The notes under the pieces are model-generated. The model ran no database searches and had not been told where the DNA came from. It saw nothing but the letters and a program-made list of their open reading frames with translations. A stretch of DNA of 64,000 nt, taken from positions 62,001 to 126,000 of the forward strand of contig NZ_BMWB01000015.1 in assembly GCF_014651015.1 (NCBI RefSeq), read 5' to 3'. Made by a program: the position numbers and the translations under genes. Below are positions 48,597 to 55,045 of this stretch, piece after piece (position 1 is the first letter of the stretch; each line of letters opens with the position of its first letter). The stretch comes from Streptomyces xantholiticus (GTDB lineage Bacteria; Actinomycetota; Actinomycetes; Streptomycetales; Streptomycetaceae).

Positions 48597-49382
48597 ATGA
48601 ACCGCCCCGTCGGCACCGCGACCCGCGGGACGACCAACCCCAACCGACTGCGCCGCATGGACCGCTGGATCGCCCACGCGCACGGCCCCGCGCTGCGCCG
48701 CTCCGACCCGGCGCCCGTCGCCGTCGACCTCGGGTACGGGGCGGCCCCGTGGACCGCGGTGGAACTGCTGCGGCGGCTGCGCACAGCGGATCCGCGGTGC
48801 GAAGTCGTCGGCATCGAGATCGCCCCGGCCCGGGTCGCCGCCGCCGAGCCGTACGAGCGCGAGGGGCTCACCTTCCGTCACGGCGGCTTCGAGGTGCCGA
48901 CGGCGGAGCGGCCGGCGCTCATCCGGGCGGCCAATGTGCTGCGCCAGTACGACGAGGACGAGGTCGCCGCCGTGTGGGCCCGGCTGTGCGACCGGCTCGC
49001 TCCCGGCGGACTGCTGGTGGAGGGGACGTGTGACGAGATCGGGCGGCGGCATGTGTGGGTGGCGCTCGGTCCGGAGGGGCCGAGGACGGTGACGTTCGCA
49101 ACCCGGCTCGGCTCGCTGGAGCGCCCCTCCGACCTCGCCGAGCGGCTGCCCAAGGCACTCATCCACCGCAATGTGCCGGGCGAGCCGGTGCACGCCTTCC
49201 TCCGGGACTTCGACCGGGCGTGGGCGGCGGCGGCGCCGTACGCCTCGCTGGGGGCGCGGCAGCGCTGGATCAAGGCCGTGGCGGATCTGGCGGGCGCGTG
49301 GCCGCTGACGGACGACCGGAGGCGGTGGCGGCAGGGCGAGGTCACCGTGGAGTGGGCGGCCCTCGCACCGAGTCGGGGGTGA
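48597..49382 (+). CDS. Class I SAM-dependent methyltransferase-like protein
   Basis: A 261-residue protein with a Rossmann SAM fold. VAVDLGYGAAPWTAVELLRRLRTADPRCEVVGIEIAPARVAAAEPYER is motif I with the first acidic residue. LTFRHGGFEVP and YDEDEVAAVWARLCDRLAPGGLLVEGTCDEIGRRHVWVAL follow, and the C-terminal helices are basic and aromatic. The Gly-rich loop DLGYGAAP is unusual (not GxGxG), so the substrate or even the activity is uncertain. ATG 48597 has TACCCT 7 nt upstream and no ribosome binding site. It is divergent from mshA. Confidence 0.8.
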   Translation: MNRPVGTATRGTTNPNRLRRMDRWIAHAHGPALRRSDPAPVAVDLGYGAAPWTAVELLRRLRTADPRCEVVGIEIAPARVAAAEPYEREGLTFRHGGFEVPTAERPALIRAANVLRQYDEDEVAAVWARLCDRLAPGGLLVEGTCDEIGRRHVWVALGPEGPRTVTFATRLGSLERPSDLAERLPKALIHRNVPGEPVHAFLRDFDRAWAAAAPYASLGARQRWIKAVADLAGAWPLTDDRRRWRQGEVTVEWAALAPSRG

Positions 49383-49684
49383 CCGCCCGCCTCGCGTGCC
49401 GCCGGTCCCCGCGTCGGCCCCGCCGCACCACGATCGGGTGAACGGCCCGAACAGGGGAACGCCCAGGGCACCTTGCTCGTCAGTGGAGTGGAGGAGATCG
49501 GCGGGCGCGTTGCGGGGTGGGGTGATCTACGGGGGTGATTTGCGTGCTGAACTGCCGATCGACCCTGTCGATTTCGCGTGCGTCATGACACCATCACGAC
49601 GTCACCCACAAGTTACTGACGGTTAATCACATTCGGTTGCTGCGCAGGCACCCGGATTCCAGGCGTTCGTCCGAAGGGGGAGTC
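49383..49684. other. Promoter region of the NlpC/P60 gene
   Basis: About 300 bp, GC-rich on the left and lighter on the right (CAAGTTACTGACGGTTAATCACATTCGG near 49608). I looked for the c-di-AMP riboswitch often found before Streptomyces cell-wall hydrolases and saw no convincing core. No gene. Confidence 0.45.
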
Positions 49685-50773
49685 GTGAACCGACGCCGCT
49701 GTGCCACTGCCGCGATCACCTTGGTCTGCGCTCTGACGCTGCTGACGTCACCCGGGCAGGCCTTCGCGGCCCCCGAGCCGGCCCCGACGACCCCGGCGTC
49801 CGTCACCAGGCCGGGCGCGCCCGCACCGCCCGCGCCGAACCGGTCCCTCGAAGAGGTCCGGCTGCAGATCGCCGCCCTCTACCGCAAGGCGGCCTCCGCG
49901 ACCGACGCGTACAACCTCGCGGAGGAGCAGACCCAGAAGCAGTCGGCCGAAATCGTGAAGCTGGCACAGGAAATGGCCAAGGGCCAGGCCAGGATCGAAG
50001 AACTGAAGAACCGAGCGGGCGCCGCCGCCCGGGCGCAGTACCGCGGGGGCGGCCTGCCGCCGGAGGCGCAGTTGGCGCTCGTCGACGACCCCCAGCTCTT
50101 CCTCGACGGCGTCGGCCGCATACAGCAGGGACACAAGGCCACCAAGGACCTCATCACCGAACTGACCCGGACCCAGGCAGATCTGGCGAACTACACCCAG
50201 GACGCCAGCGCCCAGTGGGAGCGGCTCGAGGCCAACCGCGCCAAGAAGGAGAAGGCCAAGAAGGAGATCAAGGAGAAGATCGCCGCGGCCAAGAAGCTCG
50301 AGGACCGGCTCGAGAAGGAGGAGCTGGCGCGACTGCGGCAGTTGGAGCAGCAGGCGCAGTACCAGGCACAGGCGGCCTGGCTGGGTTCGGGCATACTGAA
50401 GGGCCTCAGCGGCACCGCGAGCGAACAGGGCCGCCATGCCGTCCAGTTCGCCACGCAGCAGCTCGGCAAGCCGTACGTGTGGGGCGCCGAGGGCCCGGAC
50501 TCCTACGACTGCTCGGGGCTCACGTCACAGGCCTGGGCAGCGGCGGGGCGGGGAATCCCCCGCACCTCACAGGAGCAGTGGCGACTGCTGGCCCGGATCG
50601 ACATCAAGGACATGCGGCCCGGCGACCTGATCATCTACCACTCGGACGCCAGCCACGTGGGCATGTACATCGGCAACGGCGCGATAATCCACGCGCCGCG
50701 ACCGGGCAGGAACGTGACCGTCGCGGGCGCCGGCTCCATGTCCATCCTCGGGGTCGTACGCCCCGACAAGTGA
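49685..50773 (+). CDS. Secreted NlpC/P60 peptidoglycan endopeptidase with coiled coil
   Basis: A 362-residue protein. The signal peptide NRRRCATAAITLVCALTLLTSPGQAFA is cleaved after AFA. A Pro/Ala linker, then a long coiled coil (residues about 65-225, RSLEEVRLQIAALYRKAASATDAYNLAEEQTQKQSAEIVKLAQEM and LEANRAKKEKAKKEIKEKIAAAKKLEDRLEKEELARLRQLEQQAQ) follows. The catalytic domain has GKPYVWGAEGPDSYDCSGLTSQAWAAAG with the nucleophile Cys and SHVGMYIGNGAIIHAPRPG with the His. Such RipA-like enzymes cut the D-Glu-mDAP bond. GTG 49685 follows AAGGGGGAG. Confidence 0.95.
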   Translation: MNRRRCATAAITLVCALTLLTSPGQAFAAPEPAPTTPASVTRPGAPAPPAPNRSLEEVRLQIAALYRKAASATDAYNLAEEQTQKQSAEIVKLAQEMAKGQARIEELKNRAGAAARAQYRGGGLPPEAQLALVDDPQLFLDGVGRIQQGHKATKDLITELTRTQADLANYTQDASAQWERLEANRAKKEKAKKEIKEKIAAAKKLEDRLEKEELARLRQLEQQAQYQAQAAWLGSGILKGLSGTASEQGRHAVQFATQQLGKPYVWGAEGPDSYDCSGLTSQAWAAAGRGIPRTSQEQWRLLARIDIKDMRPGDLIIYHSDASHVGMYIGNGAIIHAPRPGRNVTVAGAGSMSILGVVRPDK

Positions 50774-51038
50774 CATTTGCCACCGGAGGCGGGGCCGTCG
50801 GCGGGCGGGCCCGCCTCTGAGTGATGCACGCCACGCTGCGACCGGGGCGAAACGGACAGGCCGGGTGATGTACGTCATGGGTCTGCGGGCAACTACGCCC
50901 CCATGCGCGGCATATGCCAACGGCTCTTCGCTGATCGCCATTCCGTTCGGCGGCCCCGTACCGCTATGGTCCCGGTCTGGTGGGACGTCGATCGTCGCCC
51001 TGCCGCGCCCTCGGGGGGAGGGAAGGAACAGCAACGAC

Positions 51039-52277
51039 ATGCCCGTACCCGTACCGCGACAGAGGAACGTCCCCGTCGCGGAGACCGCCCCCGGTGGAGC
51101 CGGCGGCGACCTGACGCTTCTGGTCGTCGAGGACGACCCCGCGGGCACCCTCAGCGTCCCCGACCTGCTGGACGGCTCCGGCACCCGCGTCCGGATCCGC
51201 ACCGCCCGGAACCTCACCGAGGCCGAGCGGCTGCTCACGGACGACGTGCACTGCGTGATCGTCGACCTCGCACTGCCCGGACGCGCACAGGACGACGCCC
51301 TCGGTGCGCTCAAGCACGTCCTGCGCCTGGCACCGCGGCACGCCGTGCTGGCGCTGACCGCGTCCGGCGACGCAGAGCTGGCGGCCGAGGCGGTGCGGGT
51401 CGGTGCCCAGGACCACCTCGTGCGCGATGAGCTCGACGGCCGGCTGCTGACCCGCGCCGTGCGGTACGCGGTGGAGCGCAAGCGGGCCGACACCGCCCAG
51501 GTGAAGCTCGCCGAGTCCCGGCTGCGCGCCCAGGAGAACGCCCGGCTCGAGCGCGGCCTGCTGCCCACTCCCCTGCTGGAGGGCTCGGACCTGCGCTTCG
51601 CGGCGCGCTACCGCCCCGGTCGCTCCCGCGCGCTGCTCGGCGGCGACTTCTACGACACCGTGCGCACTCCGGACGGCACCGTCCACGCCATGATCGGCGA
51701 CGTCTGCGGCCACGGCCCCGACGAGGCCGCGCTGGGTGTGGAACTGCGCATCGCCTGGCGGGCGTTGACGTTCGCCGGACTGTGCGGGGACGACCTGCTC
51801 TCCACGCTCCAGCAGGTGCTGGAACACGAGCGGGAGAGCGAGGAGATCTTCGCGACGCTCTGCACGGTCGACATAGCGCCCGACGGGCGGCGGGCCGGAC
51901 TGTGCCTGGCGGGCCACCCCACCCCGCTGATCGCCCGGCACGGCCGTGCGGCCCAGCTGCTCCCCTACGACGACGGCGGCCCGGCGCTCGGCCTGCTGCC
52001 GCGCGCCCGCTGGCCGCGCCGACAGGTGGAGCTGGGCGGCTCCTGGAGCCTGATGATGTACACGGACGGGCTCATCGAGGGCCGCAAGGGACCCGACACC
52101 AAGCAGCGGCTCGGTCAGGACGACATGGTCGCGATGATCAACCGCCAGCTGTCGGCCGGCCTTGAGGGCGAGGCACTGCTGGAGGCCGCGGTCGGTGAGG
52201 TGCGCGAACTCAACGGTGGCGACCTGACGGACGACGTGGCGGTGCTGCTGCTCAGCCGGAACGGCACCGGCCGCTGA
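51039..52277 (+). CDS. PP2C/SpoIIE-type phosphatase with N-terminal receiver domain
   Basis: A 412-residue signalling protein. The receiver is TLLVVEDDPAGTLSVPDLLDGSG, with phospho-acceptor Asp in HCVIVDLALPGRA and the Ser/Thr and Lys positions degenerate (LALTASGDAE, DHLVRDEL). A short coiled helix (RADTAQVKLAESRLRAQENARLERGLLP) connects to a SpoIIE-type PP2C domain. Its metal-binding motifs are GGDFYDTVRTPDG, MIGDVCGHGPDEAALG and the C-terminal GGDLTDDVAVLLL. It probably dephosphorylates an anti-anti-sigma factor, as in stress sigma-B-type cascades, but no partner is adjacent. ATG 51039 follows GGGAAGGAA. Confidence 0.92.
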   Translation: MPVPVPRQRNVPVAETAPGGAGGDLTLLVVEDDPAGTLSVPDLLDGSGTRVRIRTARNLTEAERLLTDDVHCVIVDLALPGRAQDDALGALKHVLRLAPRHAVLALTASGDAELAAEAVRVGAQDHLVRDELDGRLLTRAVRYAVERKRADTAQVKLAESRLRAQENARLERGLLPTPLLEGSDLRFAARYRPGRSRALLGGDFYDTVRTPDGTVHAMIGDVCGHGPDEAALGVELRIAWRALTFAGLCGDDLLSTLQQVLEHERESEEIFATLCTVDIAPDGRRAGLCLAGHPTPLIARHGRAAQLLPYDDGGPALGLLPRARWPRRQVELGGSWSLMMYTDGLIEGRKGPDTKQRLGQDDMVAMINRQLSAGLEGEALLEAAVGEVRELNGGDLTDDVAVLLLSRNGTGR

Positions 52278-52299
52278 CCGGCCCGATCACCAGGCGCTG

Positions 52300-52644
52300 C
52301 TACCGGCCGCCGTTGTAGGGGCCGTAGGGCCCGTCGCTGCTGGACCCGCCACGGCGCCTGCCGCCTCCCGACACCTGCTGCAGGGCGGGGCGTACGTCGA
52401 CGAAGAACACGATCGAGGCGATCAGTCCGGCGATCTGCAGGAACAGCATCGAGATGAACGGAATCAGGTTCACGGCGACCGCGACACCGAGGATGATCAG
52501 CCAGAACGGCTTGGTCTTCTTGTCGGCGGCCCGGTAGGCGTCCTCACGGGCCATGGCGGCCATGACGAAAGCGACCACGGACGTCACCAGGAAGATCAGG
52601 GTGACGATCATCCCGAGCCCGAAGTCGAAACGTTCAGCCAGCAT
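52300..52644 (-). CDS. DUF2516 family membrane protein
   Basis: A 114-residue protein with three transmembrane helices: FGLGMIVTLIFLVTSVVAFVMAAMA, KPFWLIILGVAVAVNLIPF and ISMLFLQIAGLIASIVFFVDV. A polar Arg/Gly-rich tail follows (GGGRRRGGSSSDGPYGPYNGG). The family is actinobacterial and of unknown function. ATG 52644 has AGGCGG 8 nt upstream; GTG 52653 is an alternative. It follows the HBHA-like and XRE genes on the same strand. Confidence 0.8.
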   Translation of the reverse strand: MLAERFDFGLGMIVTLIFLVTSVVAFVMAAMAREDAYRAADKKTKPFWLIILGVAVAVNLIPFISMLFLQIAGLIASIVFFVDVRPALQQVSGGGRRRGGSSSDGPYGPYNGGR

Positions 52645-52765
52645 CCTCAGCACCGCCTACTCAGTGGTTGGTGTCGCCTGCCTCGCGGCAAAGGTACCTC
52701 CGAGGGGCACCAGGACGCGATGAACGGACCGGACGCCGCGTCACCGCGGCGCCCGGGCATCGTTT

Positions 52766-53380
52766 TCACTCAGCGGTCGACGTGCTCTTCTTGGCGGCCG
52801 GCTTGCGTGCCGTGGTGGTCCTGCGCGGCGGCGCCGGCTTCTTGGCCTCTGCGTTCTTCGGCTCCGTGGCGGGCGTCGCCGTCGAGCGCTCCGTCGCCGT
52901 GTCCTTCGTCGCCGTGTTCTTCGCCGGCTCCGGCTCGACGGCGACGGCGATCTCGGTGATCTCCTCCGCGGCCTCGCCGCGCCACGCCCTTACGGTCTGC
53001 TCGCCGTGCTCGGCGACCTTCTCGTACGTCTCACGGGCCTTGACGGCGTACTCGGCGGCCACGCCGACCCCGCGCAGCGCGAGGTCCTGAGCGCTCTCGC
53101 CGAGCTTCCTCAGGTCCGTGTCGAAGTTCCCGACGACCTCGGCGACCTTGGCCTGCACGGTCGCCTGCGCCTCCTTGACCTGCGTGGTCACCTTCTCCTG
53201 CACGACCTTGGGGTCGGTGTTGCGCACGGCGTCGATACGGGCCGGTGCCTCGGCGGCCAGCTGTTCGATCAGCGCCGGCACCTTCCTGGCCTGCTGGACG
53301 GCGAGGTCGGCGGTGCCTGCCGCGAAGTAGAGGGGGGTCGGGTCGGTGAGGGTCTTGCGCAGGTCATCGGTGATGGCCAT
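52766..53380 (-). CDS. HBHA-like coiled-coil protein with Lys/Ala-rich tail
   Basis: A 204-residue protein resembling mycobacterial heparin-binding haemagglutinin. Residues 1-130 are a long amphipathic helix (MAITDDLRKTLTDPTPLYFAAGTADLAVQQARKVPALIEQLAAEAPARIDAVRNTDPKVVQEKVTTQVKEAQATVQAKVAEVVGNFDTDLRKLGESAQDLALRGVGVAAEYAVKARETYEKVAEHGEQTVRAWRGEAAEEITEIA). The tail is Thr/Ala/Lys-rich (KPAPPRRTTTARKPAAKKSTSTAE), like histone H1-type tails. It may bind envelope lipids, DNA or polyanions. Without a signal peptide it is likely intracellular or membrane-peripheral. It follows the XRE regulator by 30 bp. Confidence 0.82.
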   Translation of the reverse strand: MAITDDLRKTLTDPTPLYFAAGTADLAVQQARKVPALIEQLAAEAPARIDAVRNTDPKVVQEKVTTQVKEAQATVQAKVAEVVGNFDTDLRKLGESAQDLALRGVGVAAEYAVKARETYEKVAEHGEQTVRAWRGEAAEEITEIAVAVEPEPAKNTATKDTATERSTATPATEPKNAEAKKPAPPRRTTTARKPAAKKSTSTAE

Positions 53381-53410
53381 GACTGTGGTCCTCCCGGAAC
53401 GCAGATCAGA

Positions 53411-53863
53411 TCAGTTTGTTTTCGGTCCGGCATCGCCCGGCTCGTCGGCCGTGCGGGGGCCGTCAGCGGCGGTGTCCTGTGCGGTGCCCTTCGACGCGTC
53501 CGCGGCACCGGCGGTCTCGAGCCCGTTCTCCTTGCGGAAGGACTCGTAGATCTGCAGAAGCACCTGCTTCTGCCGCTCGTTTATGGAGGGGTCGGCAAGG
53601 ATGACGGCACGCGTCTCCAGCTCGTCCCGCTCCTGCTCGTCGAGGATTCCGGCCCGCACGTACAGCGTCTCCGCGGAGATTCTCAGGGCCTTGGCGACCT
53701 GCTGGAGGACCTCCGCGCTCGGCTTGCGCAGCCCGCGCTCGATCTGGCTCAGATACGGATTGGACACCCCGGCGGCGTCGGCGAGCTGCCGCAGCGACAG
53801 CTGCGCGTTGCGCCGCTGCTCGCGGAGGTAGTCACCGAGATTGCCGACGTTGAGCGATGCCAT
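53411..53863 (-). CDS. XRE-family transcriptional regulator
   Basis: A 150-residue DNA-binding protein. NLGDYLREQRRNAQLSLRQLADAAGVSNPYLSQIERGLRKPSAEVLQQVAKALRISAETLYVRAGILDE is a Cro/C1-type helix-turn-helix near residues 8-75. The middle helices ERDELETRAVILADPSINERQKQVLLQIYESFRKENGLE may dimerise, and the tail is acidic and disordered. It precedes the HBHA-like gene, which it probably controls. A perfect 28-bp palindrome lies 26 bp before its ATG and is the likely operator. Confidence 0.93.
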   Translation of the reverse strand: MASLNVGNLGDYLREQRRNAQLSLRQLADAAGVSNPYLSQIERGLRKPSAEVLQQVAKALRISAETLYVRAGILDEQERDELETRAVILADPSINERQKQVLLQIYESFRKENGLETAGAADASKGTAQDTAADGPRTADEPGDAGPKTN

Positions 53864-53889
53864 GTGTCGATGATGCCCAAAGAGCGCTA

Positions 53890-53917
53890 ACTTTTGCAAG
53901 CAGCTGCTTGCAAAAGT
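53890..53917. promoter_or_regulatory. Perfect 28-bp palindrome before the XRE-HBHA operon
   Basis: Two 14-bp arms, ACTTTTGCAAGCAG and its exact reverse complement, abut without spacer. It contains two TTGCAAG half-sites that mirror each other around CAGCTG. It lies 26 bp upstream of the XRE start (53863), where binding would block transcription; autoregulation is likely. Confidence 0.92.
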
Positions 53918-54143
53918 GTTCCGCGCAACACCCGCCCGGTCTACGCCCTCGCCTCGGCACCCACCTTTTGTGGGTACTTGGCTCGACAGCCGGGCGACCC
54001 TGGTTGACCAGTCTCGCTGAACGTGAGCCAGTCTCGGTCCATCTGGACCATCCGGTGGCACGTCTCAGTCAAGCTTGGCCATCTGCCGATCTGTCTCGCT
54101 CTACGGTCGTCGTGCCAGATCAACGCCGAATGGGGGGTGTCTG

Positions 54144-54416
54144 GTGGAAGCCGAGGAATTCCGGCTGGAGTACATCGACCAGTGCGGTGAGTTGCACGGG
54201 GGTCCGCTGGAGGTGATGTGGCCGACGCGTTTCGAGGCCGCCGGGCAGGTGCGGACCTTCCCTTCGTACCGCGGGCAGCGCAACTTCTCCGGCTGGTACT
54301 GGGCTGCTACCGGTGGCGAGCTGGTGGGTGACGAGTCGTGGGTGGAGCTTGGTCAGCTGATGCGACTGGACTCCGATCCGAACACAGCGGCGATGGCGTC
54401 ACAGCCGTTCCGGCTG
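54144..54416 (+). pseudogene. Remnant of a TnsA-like transposase endonuclease subunit
   Basis: GTG 54144 with a G-rich site before it starts VEAEEFRLEYIDQCGELHGGPLEVMWPTRFEAAGQVRTFPSYRGQRNFSGWYWAATGGELVGDESWVELGQLMRLDSDPNTAAMASQPFRL. This is the N-terminal region of actinomycete TnsA-like heteromeric transposase subunits (E-S-W-x-E and D-x-D-P near the nuclease site; here ESWVELGQLM). Homology ends at about 54416, where AraC-type sequence begins in another frame. About two thirds of the usual protein is missing. Confidence 0.7.
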
Positions 54417-54424
54417 TCGTGGCG

Positions 54425-54690
54425 GTCATCACCCTGGAAGAGGCCGCGCGCCTGGTCCACGCCCACCCCACGCATCTCGTCCGTGCTTTCACCGCCGCCT
54501 TCGGCATCGCAACCCATCAGTACGTGACCCCGCCGCGTCGACCTGGCCCGCCGTCTGCTCCTCGACGGACGGCCGCCGGGCGAGGTAGCGGCCGCCGTCG
54601 GCTTCTACGACCAGTCCCACCTCACGCGGCACTTCAAGCGGGTCGTGGGCATCACGCCGGGCCGGTACGCCCGTACCGGGGCGTCAGTTG
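54425..54690 (+). pseudogene. Frameshifted C-terminal domain of an AraC-family regulator
   Basis: The first frame reads VITLEEAARLVHAHPTHLVRAFTAAFGIATHQYVT, the first helix-turn-helix of an AraC domain. A one-base insertion near 54533 moves to the next frame, VDLARRLLLDGRPPGEVAAAVGFYDQSHLTRHFKRVVGITPGRYARTGAS, the second helix-turn-helix with the GFYDQSHLTRHFK signature. The N-terminal effector domain and natural stop are absent. It is fused to the TnsA-like remnant by a deletion. Confidence 0.8.
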
Positions 54691-54970
54691 AGCGTGGGCC
54701 GCCGCGCTTGATGCCGCACTGCTCTGCAGCGGGAGGAGCCCATCAACGGCCCGCACAGCCTCCATGCACGCGGCGAGCTCTGGCCGGGGCTTCTTGGTCT
54801 GGTCCTTCACGTACCGCTCCACGGTGCGCTGGGAGACCCCGAGCAGGCCGGCGACCGATCGGGTCCTTGAGTTGTTTGACCAGGTACCGCACCTGCGCGG
54901 GCGCGGACTTCGGGATCGAGCGCGCGAACGCTCCTTGTACCGCCTTGTCGAGGCTGTCACTGAGCAACAC
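54652..54970 (-). pseudogene. tpg: Remnant of telomere-associated terminal protein gene tpg
   Basis: GTG 54970 starts LLSDSLDKAVQGAFARSIPKSAPAQVRYLVKQLKDP. A frameshift near 54862 continues TRSVAGLLGVSQRTVERYVKDQTKKPRPELAACMEAV. This matches, from memory, the first 80 residues of Tpg, the protein covalently attached to Streptomyces linear telomere ends, including its helix-turn-helix GVSQRTVERYVKDQ. The remaining 100 residues are lost and the end runs antisense into the AraC remnant. A tpg copy far from a chromosome end suggests integrated linear-plasmid or telomere DNA. Confidence 0.8.
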
Positions 54971-55045
54971 CGGCCCCCGCGTGCGGCCCTTCGGTTTGGG
55001 ACCAGGATGGTCCGGTGAGGGGGTCCCGTCGGGAGCCCCGGGGCC

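Noticed and set aside
49383..49684. c-di-AMP (ydaO) riboswitch before the NlpC/P60 gene
   Set aside because: I could not find the conserved GGGG and Shine-Dalgarno-linked core elements; only a promoter-like region is visible.
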